Source: Heterobilharzia americana (Eukaryota > Platyhelminthes > Trematoda > Strigeidida > Schistosomatidae). Taken from it: a DNA stretch of 64,000 nucleotides. Below the pieces are notes generated by a model. It made no database searches, was not told where the DNA came from, and saw nothing but the letters and a program-made list of their open reading frames with translations. Positions within the stretch are counted from its first letter, which is position 1. Every line of letters begins with the position of its first letter. This document shows, piece after piece, positions 40,095 to 53,514 of this stretch. The DNA lies in contig CALYCZ020000366.1 of the NCBI GenBank assembly GCA_944470555.2, positions 1-64,000 on the forward strand, written 5' to 3'. Position numbers and translations under genes: made by a program.

Positions 40095-41195
40095 GTCAGT
40101 TTTTGGTGTTCTCTAAAGAAGGGCGAACATTTCTGCCATGTTGATGGTGTCGCTATAGGAAGTCCTTTAGATCCCCTCCTAGCCGACATATTTATGTCAC
40201 ACGTTGAGAACTTAGCCGAGAACATAATAGACCAAGCCCATCTGTATCGAAGATATGTTGACGATATCCTGATTATTTGTGAAAACTCAAATCAGGCTAC
40301 TTCAGTTCTAAACCGACTGAACAAAGTACAGAACAGCATATCTTTGACATGTGTAAGAGAGGAAGATGACTGCTTGCCGTTCCTAGATATATTAATTAGT
40401 CGAAGGCAGGATGGATCCATAGAACGATCTATCTACAGAAAACCTACATGGACAGGGCAATATCTGAATTACCATAGCTTTTGCCCAGTTCAGTACAAGC
40501 GAACGTTAGTAAGGTGCTTATTCAACAGAATTCAACGAATATGCACCGAGGATACTTTAGAGGATGAAAGAGGAACACTGACCGATATTTTGTTGGAAAA
40601 TAACTATCCATCAACATTTATCAGGCAGAACAAAATCAGCAGAGCGTCAAAACTAGAACTGCAGTCAGTCCCAAAGAAGGATGTCTTCATCAGCCTTCCG
40701 TACAAAGGTGACTCTCAGAGTGCAATCCTTAAGCAAAGACTTAACACTGCTGTTAGAAGGACTTACTATGCAGCCAGGGTTCAAGTAATCGAAACCACGA
40801 AGCCCTTATATTCCCCCAAACCCCCACAGCATGTGAACGATAATGTCACATCCCATTGTATCTACCAATTCAAATGTACGTGTGGTGACATATACATAGG
40901 GAGGACTAATAGATCCATGCAAGTAACGGCCTCGGAACATATTCCAAAGTGGCTTCAGAAGCAAATTAAATCACCTGAACCTATAAATGTTGGTAGCAGA
41001 CGTCCAAGTTCTTCGATCGCTAAACATATCGTTGAGACAGGTCACAAGATTGATGTGGCTACTTCCTTTACACCTATTTACAAAACATGTTGGGGAGGGA
41101 TCGTGAAATTTGTTGAAGCCTTAGCTATTAGGAAGTTGAAACCACCTTTATGTATTCATAAACAATTTGTTGTCACATTAAACCTTCCTTGGTAA
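40095..41195 (+). mobile_element. Penelope-like element, RT to endonuclease, 5'-truncated
   Basis: The open frame upstream of the Met at 40194 continues in frame to about 40095 and contains GEHFCHVDGVAIGSPL and LLADIF, so the element is truncated within the RT palm. See the CDS entry. It is closely related to the decayed minus-strand copy at 56500-57540. Confidence 0.9.
40194..41195 (+). CDS. PLE RT (C-terminal part) fused to GIY-YIG endonuclease
   Basis: 333 uninterrupted codons. YVDD at residues 21-24 and LPFLDILISRR at 61-71 are RT palm; SIYRKPTWTGQYLNYHS at 79-95 and VQYKRTLVRCLFNRI at 99-113 are the thumb. The linker (VFISLPYKGDSQSAILKQRL) leads to the endonuclease: a Cys pair and CGDIYIGRTNRSMQ at 230-243, E248-H249, then KHIVETGHKI at 277-286. 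Where relatives have Arg three residues before Glu-His (FRKVEH in the 56.6-kb copy), this copy has Thr245, so the likely catalytic Arg is lost. The chosen Met is internal; coding continues upstream. Confidence 0.88.
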   Translation: MSHVENLAENIIDQAHLYRRYVDDILIICENSNQATSVLNRLNKVQNSISLTCVREEDDCLPFLDILISRRQDGSIERSIYRKPTWTGQYLNYHSFCPVQYKRTLVRCLFNRIQRICTEDTLEDERGTLTDILLENNYPSTFIRQNKISRASKLELQSVPKKDVFISLPYKGDSQSAILKQRLNTAVRRTYYAARVQVIETTKPLYSPKPPQHVNDNVTSHCIYQFKCTCGDIYIGRTNRSMQVTASEHIPKWLQKQIKSPEPINVGSRRPSSSIAKHIVETGHKIDVATSFTPIYKTCWGGIVKFVEALAIRKLKPPLCIHKQFVVTLNLPW

Positions 41196-41640
41196 ATTCA
41201 ACTATTGAAAAAACCAAGTTCGATGTACTATTATTTTTTCGCTCTAATGATTTTCATTGTTAATCGGCCTTTAAGTCAGCCTTCCTACCTGACCCCTTTT
41301 TATTTTCTCACCCCTTATCTTCATGAGTTTTTATATAAATACCTATGACAAGTACGTGTGTGATCAGATAGTTCGAAATGTGTTGCGTAAATGCACATTA
41401 CACGGTTCAGACAATTTACGTCTTCTTATTGTTTTGTCGAAAGAAGGAAAGGCAAGAAAGATGGATCCTTGTATATTCGATAGTGAACATATTTCCATAA
41501 AGGTTGTTTTAGAACTTATCTTTCGTGAGGGGGTACGAATGCTTCACTAGCTTGTTACAGCAGTTCTTTTAAGAAGTCATGATTTCTTCTTGAAACTTTA
41601 AAGTCAGATTTGAGGACAAATATTCAACGATGGCTTTGGA
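41196..41640. other. No recognisable feature
   Basis: Probably PLE 3' untranslated sequence at its start. The 75-codon frame at 41323 has no motif. Confidence 0.35.
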
Positions 41641-41649
41641 TGAAGGTCA

Positions 41650-41830
41650 TGAATGAATTTTTATCCAGTCACTTAATGACAACATATTCGCTGTGAAATC
41701 TAGAGGGTTCATGGGTGCACACTGCTGGTGAGTCTGATACGAAGACGAGACAGCTGCTGCCTATTGCTTCAAGGTTTCTACATCATCTGATGTTAGTCCA
41801 TTGTGAATCAATAAATCCCCAGAAATTTTC
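41650..41830 (+). mobile_element. tRNA-SINE family A, degraded
   Basis: GGGTGCACACTGCTGGTGAG with GAGACAGCTGC and a tail near CATCTGATGTTAGTCCATTG. The core reads CTGGTGA. Confidence 0.5.
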
Positions 41831-42064
41831 AAATTCAACTCGAAATTTAATTAGATAATAATGGTCTAAAGGTGAAATCAATCGGTTACACACACTGGAT
41901 TCATGTGTGTGTGTGTGTGAGTGTGTGAAATAAGAAAGTGTTAAAGACGATGAATCAAGGACCCCAGAAATTAATCCAAAGTTGCTTTGTGGAAAAGGTT
42001 CAATCAGATATTCAGTGCAAAATGTCTATTCTTGCATCCAGTTCAGTGCTTTACATTTTCAAGT

Positions 42065-42250
42065 TGGTGTCCATGATGCAGAACTATTGAAAGCCTGATA
42101 ACACTGCACACCCGTTTCCTCCTAGTGTGGCACTCGACGGGAGTGTACACCTATGATTCCACTTCACCATGCTACCGATTGAAAAGAAGACCCTTAAATC
42201 ACATGGCAACCATGTTGCCATTGACCTATGACGTTGAAACCTCATGGTTC
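42065..42250 (-). mobile_element. tRNA-SINE family A, degraded
   Basis: Minus strand: AATGGCAACATGGTTGCC head area, CACTAGGAGGAAACGGGTG ribozyme remnant. Confidence 0.45.
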
Positions 42251-42850
42251 CTCTTTCATTTCTGTTGCTAAGGGTAATTTAGCTCATCAAGGAAGAGCAT
42301 AAGGACAAGTCTTGTGTTTACGTGATCGCAGTTTTCCCTACATCAATACACAAAAAACTATTGAATACGGTTCATCTGGACTGAACAGCACAATGTTACC
42401 CAATCACAAGTATTCCAATTTGAACTATGAAATAGTAATTATCAAAATGCAAATGTTCTTCATCACTTTTTCCTGCATTCGTACACTGATGAAGACTGAA
42501 CATGATCAGATTACTACATTATGCTATATGAGTAGTAAATAGACAGTAGAGTAGAGGATTAAATAAATAACTTAATGTGGAAAACCACTATTCATTTGAG
42601 TGAAATAGTAACAATTTTCTTCTCATTAACCAGCAGTTTATCAACAGACAAAATACTCAATATAATAAACCGACGATGGTGTAAACAGGCAACCGAAGTT
42701 TTTATGAAGAACTATTGATCTCTGATGCTCACCTAGTTAATATTCATCATGGAAACTAAAATGACTGAGTAGATATTAACAATCGTACAAGAATGCTACT
42801 AATGCAATGGGATACTTCAACTGTATCCCAATAGTGACTGTTCTCCCTCA
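42251..42850. other. No recognisable feature
   Basis: Nothing coding or repetitive recognised. Confidence 0.35.
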
Positions 42851-42854
42851 AACA

Positions 42855-43060
42855 TCGTTTATATGCAGTTTTATCTGAGAAAATAAAGTCACTAGGTCAC
42901 AAGTCGGATACTTGTTCTGATTGGTCAGTTGGAGGACAAAGTTGTCCAATAAGGTTTTCCCGCCCACACAGTAACATGAAACCAAAGTTGAAGTCCAAAA
43001 CTACCTTAGTTGATAATGACTTAGAATGTTGATTTCGATTTAGGCCAGTCTGTCAGAACC
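42855..43060 (+). repeat. Dispersed repeat family C copy
   Basis: GTCACTAGGTCACAAGT, CTGATTGGTCAGTTGGAGG, TTGTCCAATAAGGTTTT, GATTTCGATTTAGGCCA. The best copy of the family in the window. Confidence 0.7.
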
Positions 43061-44015
43061 CATACCTACCATTCAATGATGATGACGTGGAATTCTGAAG
43101 TGAAAGAAGATAGACAACGTGGATTCGTAGCACACATAATTCTCTTGTAACAACCGAAGCTGAATTGAAAAACAAAAGCAACTCACCAGTGGAATGTGTT
43201 GCCTCAGTCCTGATAACATTCTGTCCATCAAATAATAATCGAGATTTTTCGTCATCTGAGGTATCTCAGATAGTATTGATAAGCCAGTTCTGCTAGAGAA
43301 AATTGAATAAAGTATGAAAGAGACTTGACGGCGTCCGCACCAAAAAATGCTACCAGTTGATGAAGTATTTGCCTGCTGGTACCAGTTGTGTAGGACGGTA
43401 TTCACTGCCTGACTGGACTCTGTGAGATGATAGGAATGAGTGGCTGAGGACTCCTGGTGACATGGCTGAAAATCGATGACACTGGTGCAGATGTATTCAC
43501 TTCTCGACATCCTCTAAAGCTGGAATATTCACACTAACCTTAACCGTCAAGTTGTTTATTCTCTCACACAACTTTATCTACTATGAGATCACTCGTTTTC
43601 CATCCACCTGTTCTTTGTGTACTACTGTGAAGTGTGTAGCAAACTGAGTCAACACACCTGTTTGACAAGTTCTAACTTAGTTTTGTCTATCTACCTAGCT
43701 ATCCATCTATCTTTCTGTTTGTCCATCTATTTGCCTGCCAATCTGTCCATCTGTTTCACCTTTCCATCTTGCTTCATTTACATTCAATCGAAGTCTAAGA
43801 CAGTGCCAAAAATATACCATGATATTTTAGAACAAAACAAAACAATTTGAAGATTTCTAGACTACTGGGATAGCTGTTTGATGTTGAATGAAAGTTTGCT
43901 AATAGTTTGCACCGATGATCACTGTCCCAGTGGAAAACATGAGGCCAACCACACCTTTTGAATTTTATTCAATTTCGAGATTCATGGGGGATGGATATAC
44001 ACTCATTTCAAGGTG
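43061..44015. other. No recognisable gene; CTAT-rich patch
   Basis: A degenerate CTAT/CTGT-rich stretch lies at 43686-43755. The 145-codon minus frame at 43073-43510 shows no domain. Confidence 0.4.
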
Positions 44016-44019
44016 ATAT

Positions 44020-44195
44020 TCATCATGAACTAACCTAGATTATTTGGTGGAGAACCACTGAAGATCTGAGAACACTGGAGGACACCTGAGCAATATGAAG
44101 TAACGACCCCACTTTGCTCCTCTCGGCATCCAATCTACGACCTTCAGGTTCTGTGCCAAACACCTTACCATTAACCCATTGGGTGACAGTCAAAT
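44020..44195 (-). mobile_element. tRNA-SINE family A, degraded
   Basis: Minus strand: CCCAATGGGTTAATGGTAAG head, ACCTGAAGGTCGTAGATTGG in place of the B box. Ribozyme lost. Confidence 0.5.
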
Positions 44196-44519
44196 CATCC
44201 CCATTTCCCTACTTCTGTCAAGTCACCATACAAGGTGACTATAATCCTTCCTATCCACATCAGTTGATCTTATCGGTCACGAATTATATACATTACATCA
44301 TACTGATCATATTGTTATTACACAGTTCATATTATTTTGATTGTCACACTGAAGGCATGACATTCCTGGTCAAGACTGTACTGTCATCTACAACATCTCT
44401 TCTGAAAGTAATAAACTGTCTAGAGGTTCTTTCGATTCTAACACCAGCTTGTCAGCGTGTTTCATTATCCAGGAAGGTATCGTCATCAACACTTCTAAAA
44501 GGGATTATGCCAACTGAAA

Positions 44520-45480
44520 TTGTATAAAGCATTTGTATACATATTTCTGGCAAAATTGGAAACTCCTCCTTTCAGAGATAGAACTGGCAATATGCAGTTG
44601 TACTGTCTATATATGGATGATAATTTTCTAGTCTCTAATGAGTCCTCCTTCATAGATTACTTCTATTCTGCATCCCTTCAACAGCTCTCATCCACCACTT
44701 CACTTTATTACATGTGCAATCGAAATCAATGATTCCATACATTTTCTTGATGTGCTGATGACAAGAGAAGGAGATGGTTCTGTTCTGAAGAAGATAAATA
44801 AACAACTGGTGTTTAAGGCATAGTATACACACTTTCTGAGGTTGGTGCCAATCAACTATAAATGTAGTATAAATGGGGTCCTAGTACTTATCGTCACATG
44901 GATTTATTCCATGAGGAGTGTGTGGAAGAAGACGCACTATGGATCTGTGATACTCTGAGTAAAAATCGATATCCCGAAAAGTTCATCAAAACCAATCAGT
45001 AATAATGACACTGGTCCAAAACAAGAATAAATGACAGTGGAGAAGAAGCCCTAATTTTCATATACACAACTCAATGGAGACACTCCATTTGACATCCTAT
45101 CACAACACCTACCTAGAGTATATCTTTCAGTAGTCAGTCGATCCTCAATGAGAGACTGAAGGATAGCCTACGTAATCTTAACACTTCATCTTATATTTAT
45201 CCTTTAGACTGTTCCTGTGGAAGCAGTTATGTAAGGCATACAATTAGGTATGTGTGTTTCCTGATATGAGAGCACTTACCGAGTTGGTTCAGAGAAAGCG
45301 TCCTAGTACAACAACTACACACAACTCATCACACAGATGATAAGAAAACTTTTAATACACCTGCTCAACCCACCAGACGCTGTCACACTTAAATTCATCA
45401 CATCTGGACTCCCAATTTACACACATATCACATAAAAACCAATGTCTATTGATCTACAGAAACAAAACATCTTGAAAAAA
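44520..45480 (+). mobile_element. Penelope-like element, heavily decayed
   Basis: Plus strand in many frames: LYCLYMDDNFLVSNESSFID (RT palm with YMDD), FHTFS..ADDKRRRW after a shift, KKINKQLVFK, LVPINYKCS, RYPEKFIKTNQ, NERLKDSLRNL, YPLDCSCGSSYVRHTIR (GIY-YIG, the G of YVG mutated) and EHLPSWFRESVLVQQLHT. The order is exactly that of a PLE. No continuous frame longer than 70 codons survives. Confidence 0.78.
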
Positions 45481-48400
45481 TTCCCATCTTTCTGACTACT
45501 TTTATAACGAAAAGATTTCTGTGATGCAAAAGCATCGAAGTCATCTGCTTATTCCCCTTAAACCGAGACGTAATCGCATTCGAAACACTCAGAGAAGAAA
45601 TACTCAAGTAGTCACTAAACACTCCATCAGTTTCGACAAAAATGAATCACTCTAAAATATGTGGTGCAATGAGGAGACATCTCATTTTCTCTGAAAGCAT
45701 TGATTATTGAAGAGTATCAAAGTTGAATTCCATATCACAGTCATTCTTATACCAACTACAAAACGCCAAAAAATGAATACATAGACAAATGACAAAATTC
45801 TACATCCACTTATCCTCATGTGTATGTCACATTTCATCATTTCATTGCAGAACAAGGAATATTGACGATAGTGAAAGACAGACTGTTCAAAGTCTAGGCG
45901 AATACCTACTCGTATTACTTTGGTGAGAGTGGAAGTGGAGGCAGATGAATGTGCAACTCCATCCTACAACATATGACTGACAGTGGACACATAATCTCTG
46001 AATATTCGTCTCATGTAGTGTTCACACAACACAGAAATACCTATCACAAAGTGTAAACACACTTTTCATGGCACACTGATGCAGCTTTAGCATAACACAA
46101 GTGGAAATCTCAGTTGCATCCTCGAAAATGAGATTTCCAGTCAGTTTCATCATCCAACTCCTCAACACTTCTCAGTTTTCTCTTTTCTTACTGTGCAAAC
46201 ATTGAATTCAGATATAAACGTGTTGTCTTAAGTAGTATTCCATACTTAACTCATAATTACTCATTTCATCGAGTGTCTACGCCTACTCCACTATGCTCAC
46301 CTCATTTACAGTGTCTGTCAACTCACTTCATTGTTATGACCTACACGAAATTATTATCTCAGCATATCACAATCACATTTAGTAGTTTTCTTCAATACAA
46401 TTCTCGGATGTTAGCAAATGGCACAACGTGACGTCATGAGTGATATCGTTGACAACCAACTCTTATATTATATGACCTTATTTCACTCATGACGTGAATG
46501 GCATATTCAAACGTGTGAACCATGTTTAAACAACACACACTACATATCCGATTGTAGCACATGAATCAAAATTCCAACATCAAAAATTTGTCAACTCAAG
46601 GAAAGAATCCTCTTCATCGCCTCAACAAATGGGAAGAAGACTTCCAGCTATTCAGCGTACTATATATTTCCAACATGAAATGTATTTCATGAGGAAAAAG
46701 GGATGCGCTTTCCAACTCCACCTACAAAGCAATACCGTACACTGATGTTCGTCTGCAAACACACGTGAACAGTAATTATGTGCAATTGAGAGAGTCTTCC
46801 TGCTGAGTATGATGTTGCTGAGAACAGATTTCCCTACTCGATTCACTTCCCCACATGATTAATCAACTCAATTGGAACATTCCACTCGCTTGTACTCAGT
46901 GTCAATAATACTCGACCAATGCAATGTGGCTTCAATCAAACTGCATGAACAGCCTACAAGTAATCGATTCACCTACATATCTCATCATCAAACATACAGT
47001 CTGCCAACAAATGAACGCGATCACGAGATATATATCACATGCTGTATGTGTGTGTGTGTGCGTGCGTGTGTATGCCTGCAGACATGTGATGCATATCACA
47101 TCACTCCTATTGACTAACCATTACGCAATGTCTGTAAGTCACACATAGGATACTTGCTACCTAACTACCTACCTACCTAGTTATGGTTATGGCAAAATGA
47201 ATTAACACTGTCTCACACATCAGTCATAGGAAATGATTTTATGCTCTACAGTGTCAAACAAGACATTTTCACTTTCTGTCTCACCTCCAATCATCAGATG
47301 ACCATCGTGAGTGACTCAGTGAGCATTCACTGAACACCAGTTGACAGTTGATGCACACAAATATCAGACGAAATCAAGGCTAATCAATGTCTGTGAGGCA
47401 CTACGCATCATTAATTAGTTGATACTGTTGATGAGAATGAATCGAAGACAAGTCAATTGTGAACTGTGAACTGTCGGCACCTCGTCACTTACATCACAAA
47501 CGTTTGCTTGATACAGAATGTGCTGATTCCATCAAATGTGGCTCATTGTCTATAATCTGGGATGATTTCAACTCTTGTGAATACACCACACTCTCTTCTA
47601 TTGGTTACAGCAAGCTAATCAATCAAATGTTCAACTCGTTTTCATGCCACATTTAACTCGATGTTCGTTATTCAACATGGCATAGATATGAAACTGGGAA
47701 ACGTGCACCTCTGTTGAACCGAGGTCACTCACTGTAATATATGTGTTCTCCCGACAATGTATGACTGACTCAGGAAACCTACTCTTACATACCAATTAAG
47801 GAAGACAGTACGTGGGAGGTTTGCATATGACCAAATTACTCAAACTCACATGCTTGTTACAAAACGGAGAATGGGATACACATATATTTGCGAATGATGC
47901 TTTGGATGACACACAATCCATGCTGTTACAAGTTATGTTACATTTTACCTTGCATATTGGTGCCCCAGTTTCATGACCATCGTCTCTGTTGTAGGGAATG
48001 TATGAAGTGTGATTCATCTTGACTTATCCTCTTCTTCTCATCTTTCCTGGTCTCGCTTCCCCACTACAATCTTCACATTTTGTGGAAAATCAGTCTATCA
48101 ACCTTTCGTGTACTGAAACTCACACTGTCTGGTATCACTCAGCCGCTACTCCTTCGTATGCTCAATCCCTGTGTCTGGTCTAAACTTTCTTGTTGTTCCT
48201 CGTTATTCTGTCCTCGACTCGAGAAGAAGACTAAGTGGTATTGTGCAGGACTTTGAAGGTTATCAACTCATCAAGTCGGTTCATCATTAACTCTCCTGAT
48301 AAATGCAGTTGTGTAAATAACTGGCTAGAAGTATTTTATCTGATGACAAGCATCCTCTCCATCCACATCCTTCTCCATATCACTCCTCTAAGCAGACAAG

Positions 48401-51080
48401 AAGCAAATATATTGAACTCCGTGCACACACAACCCTGTTCAGTGTGTGGGGAAAATCGTGTTACAAACAGTCGTCTTATCAATCAACTTTGTAATGGCAA
48501 GCAGATATCATGACGCCAAAGTCATCAGGCATTTCAACAATCCTCATATACTCCTCATGTTATATTGCATGCTGAGAATTCTGTACTGTAGACAAAATTA
48601 TCACAAGGAATAAATTAAAAGAATATACAATTATCATTGTAATATAAACATCTTCACTGTTCAGTCGTCCCACTCAAATGATACATTTTGTGTCGAAGTT
48701 CACACGGCAAGCACCATCATGACTTCGTTTCGAAACGAGAATTATCAAATCATACTGTGTGAAACATTTAACACCAATATGGTGGGATGATAGATATGGG
48801 TGTGAGTCGACCATGATAGTGTGGGGGACAACTGTCACACACAATCAGTGACACATTCACCAACACTTTACCCCAAACAATTCACGTTACACCCTCAACT
48901 GAGTTTTCAAATCCTTCTCTTCACATGAATGTCATCGATGTCAGTTCTGTGAAACGCTGTAGTCATTCACACCTCTGGTTAAATGTTGACAATTTTACAA
49001 ATAACCTCCTCCCATTCCCACATGAAAAACATTCGACAACTCAATTCAGTCATGTAGGCAAGCGAAATCAGCTGTGATACATCAGCAACGACAATTCAAC
49101 CTACCTACATATCTTCTCACCTACAAATTCGACTGATACAAGAAGAAAAAGTGTAGGTAGCTGATGTACTTTGACTTGATTTTGTGAATCCACTCCAACT
49201 GCTCATCACTCACACGAATATCAGAATGTCCAAGTGGAGGAAACAGGAGTTACGTTCAAGGAGGATATAATCGTGGATTGGTATTAGTTGAAAAGGAAGG
49301 AGTTGTAGCCACTGGTTAGTATCGATAATGTTCAACGTCCGTCAAGTGAGAGTCGACGAAAACTACTTGCTGATGCAATCAGATCCTGTTCACATTGTCG
49401 CACATTGATATGGTTAGATGTCTGTGGACTAGTGAACTGTAACGCAGTTTCTCACTGGTGATATGCTCACCATGAGATCTTGGTGTCTACTGCAGATGAA
49501 TCCTGAACTAGACTGACAAGTGTTCCGTGGTTCTTCTCAGCTGTTCACCAAATGATGCCAGACTGTGATGAACGCCACCCTTGGAATTTATCAATCCCTC
49601 CAAAACACTAATTTACTCGCAAACAATATTATCAGGATGACAGGGTATAGTTGTGTGGAAAGGAGGAAAATGTCAGTAGATCAGTGGATGATCACCACGA
49701 CTCTTGAGAAGGTTAACTGTGTCACAAGTTGATTAGGTAAATATTCTCGATTGGAGACACTCATAATTGAATGTGAATTACAGTGAAGAGTAAGTGAAAG
49801 GCTAATACACTGCAATGCATAATCCTCAGCATTAGTTTTATCTTGCATAAAAAGACAAGCCTGACAGAGGAGTAGATCATCGTCAGCTTAACGTTCAGTA
49901 TACAACTGATGCTTAAAAACACTTTCGTCACACACCAATCACTTCCCTTCCCTTCCCCTCCCCTCCCAACACCACACCACACAACACCACTCAAAATTCA
50001 TTCTTCATCTAGTCACTGCCTATTTCACACACGCATCTCTCCATTCTCTCTTTCTCAACCTATTCATCTGCATTTAACCACACGCATCTGCTGATAACAT
50101 TTGTAATACAGGCACATTTAACCATCTCTGTTACTTTATCAGGTCTCTCCAAAAACTACCATTTTATGTATGTCAGTGCAAAGTGTTTTAAGCTACCTCT
50201 CCTCCCAACTTCAATGACATCACATACTGATGCATAGACTAAGTTGAATGCAGATCTCTCACTACTCATGAACACAACCTGGAAACTCACTTTCAATGTC
50301 TTGTTGAATAGATAATTTCAGAAATCGACAACTCTCACAGTACTCACTCATGTTCCATCATGAATCATCAAAATTCAACTGCCATGAGTTCAGAGAATCA
50401 AGCTGGTGAAAGGCATTATTGTGACAATTACAAGTGACAAGTTTAACATTCATCTACCTGACACAAAGTCCCATGTCTCATGACAGAGTACATCTTCATT
50501 TGGTCAAGGTAATCCACACAATGATGATGGCTGGCTGATAGACGATCAACAATCAGTGAAGTCCACTTTCCGTGTGTACAGTTCTTCTCTCCTCCCACCG
50601 TTTGGCAGCATCGTGTGCATAGTGCTGGGTACACCATAGAAACCGATAGGTCAACAAAAGTTGAACAGTTGACTTTCAACTTCACACTGATTTCATACCA
50701 CTGTGGAAATATCAGTTCACGGAAGATACACATCATGACTCATCTTCCTCGTCCAATTGACGTCATAGTGAATGTGAGAGAATCAATCGGCATGAAAAGA
50801 AAAGCCAATAGACAGACAGTAAACCAAAATTTACGTTCTCAGGATAATATACGACACTACTTGAAGAAAGGCGTTCATGGAACAGATGCTAAGCAGAAGC
50901 ATCAGTTTCTTCACTTCCACTAGTAACTTGGCACATTGTCGACAACCAATATTGCTGGATACAAACAAGCCAGTGTCTATATTCACTGAAATGTGAATTA
51001 TTCATCTGAATACATAGATCCAGTTATTGTTACTCACACAAATTCAAATGAAGCACTTCTTTCCATCCAGGCTGACATAA
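45481..51080. other. Long stretch with almost nothing recognisable
   Basis: No transposon domain, no convincing exon. A TG tract is at 47046-47071, a C/T-rich tract at 49936-49966, and a weak family A SINE tail may lie at 49430-49600. The sequence looks richer in CA and TCA triplets than its surroundings. Short open frames have no motif. Confidence 0.45.
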
Positions 51081-51081
51081 T

Positions 51082-51083
<2 letters not shown>

Positions 51084-51139
<56 letters not shown>
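51084..51139. repeat. (TA)n microsatellite
   Basis: 56 bp of alternating TA. Confidence 0.97.
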
Positions 51140-51141
<2 letters not shown>

Positions 51142-52125
51142 CCATGGCATTCTACGGGGACATTCTTTTTACTCTCGGCTGATTAGTCAATCTGACATTT
51201 GCATGTATGGTTAACTGTCTCTCTAGTCACTTTTTAGTATAGTGATTCATTGTGATAGACTCCACGGTTTTTAGGCAGCTTTGTAGGATCTAGAAAATGT
51301 TATTACACACCAAAAGAAAATGGATGGTACGATGAACTTGATAATCATAGCATATGTATCTTGTTTTCTTTCATCTCAGCACTTAGAAAATGAAGATTGA
51401 ATTTGTCTACAATTTTTCATGTTAGCCTCAAATGTTGCATTGCCTTGGTTTCCACAAAATTCCTCGAATATCTTATATATTTCATCATACGCTACTTGTA
51501 ACTTGAAAATGGTTAAACGAAATTGTTAGTCTTAAAACTGTATCATTGGTTGTATTCTGGTAGAAATTTAGTCATCAGAAATAATGCAACGAGCCACGGT
51601 GTAGTGGTATGTGTACAACAGATCAATATTGTGTATCGATTTTAACGGGAGAAATTTATCCTATCAAACGAAATGATTTCTTATACAATACATTAATATG
51701 GTGTAAATCAGGTTATATGACGACGTCACGCTGAGTGGTTCGAAAGCTATGCGATAACCTGTTGGCCAGTAAGTATAAAATCGGAAATGGTGCCAGTTTG
51801 CAAAATGATCTGGCTATTCATTACCTCCTCTTTGATATACTGTAGCCTTTTGATTCAGAGTTACCATCATATATGATGTGACATGTTGGGAGGTGTAGAC
51901 TGCCTGATCAGGGTCTTCAAGAAGATGGGAATCACTGGTAGAAGATTCCTGATGAAATGGCTAGAAACAACCCAGACTTTTGATATTTATCTCCTATATT
52001 ATACCCATGACTATAGTTCATCTTACGTTGTACTTTGGAAAGTTGAAGGTTTATGATTGTGTTAACTAGCCGAAGAGAATCAAAAGGAAGTGTTGCTACA
52101 CCTCAGTTTTGCGCATTTTACTAAT
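51140..52125. other. No recognisable gene
   Basis: Between two TA tracts; nothing coding recognised. Confidence 0.35.
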
Positions 52126-52129
52126 CGTC

Positions 52130-52400
52130 AATAACGTATATCGGCAACTTCGATGGAACCAATATCTCATCTGAAATTTGAACCCGTATCATTCAGTATT
52201 GTAATTAATTACGTTACCATTGAACTATTTTTATCTTCATCGCTACTTCATTTATTCTAACTTATTGGTAGATAGGAAGTCCTGAATCTAGGTTTCTTGT
52301 TTGTTGGCACTCGTCAACAAAGCATATCTACATCCATGAATTAACTTATCTTCATTCGGGGATTTGCAATTGTGTCGCTCAGTGCTTTAGTTAGAGACAC
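52130..52400 (-). mobile_element. tRNA-SINE family B, two adjoining parts
   Basis: Minus strand: head with AGCACTGAGCGACAC, ribozyme area TTGACGA (52317-52311), GTGCCAACAAACAAG, GAAACCTAGATT, CAGGAC, and further a GGTTCAAATTTCAG B box near 52180. C3 is T. Confidence 0.55.
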
Positions 52401-52499
52401 TTAACCTGTAAGTCATTTCGGTCAGGACTGACCGCATCATGGGACTGGACTGTATACACGAATGGGTCATACACATTTCTCGTTGACACTGCAGTGCAG

Positions 52500-52501
<2 letters not shown>

Positions 52502-52556
<55 letters not shown>
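52502..52556. repeat. (TA)n microsatellite
   Basis: About 55 bp of alternating TA, nearly the same length as that at 51084. Confidence 0.97.
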
Positions 52557-52558
<2 letters not shown>

Positions 52559-53085
52559 TATGGTCTAATCGTCATAACTTTTCATGGTTGTAATTGGCTT
52601 AGACACATGGTTCTGCCTACTCATTCATAAAGTTGACCTTGAATGTGATTGGTCTAGAATATACTTTCCCTGTCTGGTCAATCCACACACTCATACAATG
52701 AGTCATGTAATTCTGCCCAAATTCATCTATATGCATGGATAAAATTGAATTACCTGACCACAACGCACCATAATTTGTAACGATAAAGCAGCCAATTACA
52801 AGGTGAAAAGATGAAATAATGAACAATAATGGATTGATTTCAGTCAGCATTCAGTGCTTATTTCTGAACTAATGTAAGTCATATAAAAATAGATAAAGAG
52901 TCAGTCGAAAGCTTTTGAATCGAGCGAACCATAGAATAATACTGACAACTGGGTCATAAATCAAATAAATTTTAAAGTAAATAGAATAATAAGACTAATG
53001 ATACACGTTTTTCACTTTTCAGGCGATATAGAAAAAAAAACGGTGAAATTAAGATCGACAAAGGTGGAAGTTCCAGGCTTTGTGA
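52557..53085. other. No recognisable feature
   Basis: Nothing coding or repetitive recognised. Confidence 0.35.
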
Positions 53086-53119
53086 AGGATTTCCAATCTC
53101 CTTTTTATGATATTACCAA

Positions 53120-53260
53120 TGGTTGCCAGTGGAATCTGAAGCATGTATTTCTTCTCCCTTGGGATTCGTCAGCTCGATATGTCTATCTCGTAGAGAGTAA
53201 TTTCGTTTTATCCCTATGACCAAGGCATTCGTGTAGGAGCGTATACCCCAATTCAATCAA
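53120..53260 (-). mobile_element. Sm-alpha-like hammerhead copy
   Basis: Minus strand: ACATATCGAG, CTGACGA, ATCCCAAGGGA, GAAGAAATACATGC, CAGATTCCACTGGCAACC. Core CTGACGA is complete, and the CAGATTCCACTG strand matches the Sm-alpha CTGGATTCCACTG. The 10.1 base is changed (A for G). Confidence 0.7.
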
Positions 53261-53514
53261 AACAACGATGGAGATTTACAAGCCTACACGTCTTTACACG
53301 TATCAGGTCAACAGTCACCTTAAGTCTTCTCATAGCTTGATCCGATATTAGCTAACACCAAAATGTTGAAATATTCACTACACATTTGCACGTTGTAAAG
53401 AGTCACATCATTATAGTATTCAGTCAACACTCATAACTAGACAACATGAAATTGGATACTCTCTAATGATCAATCAATGTACCTCCTAACCGAATCCTCC
53501 AAGAGGTGAACTGT

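Noticed and set aside
43073..43510. 145-codon minus-strand frame
   Set aside because: No motif, no splice context, composition like its surroundings.
52998..53219. Open frame preceded by TTTTTCACTTTTCAG, resembling an exon
   Set aside because: Its middle and end are an antisense Sm-alpha hammerhead copy (53120-53260); the peptide has no domain and no donor follows.
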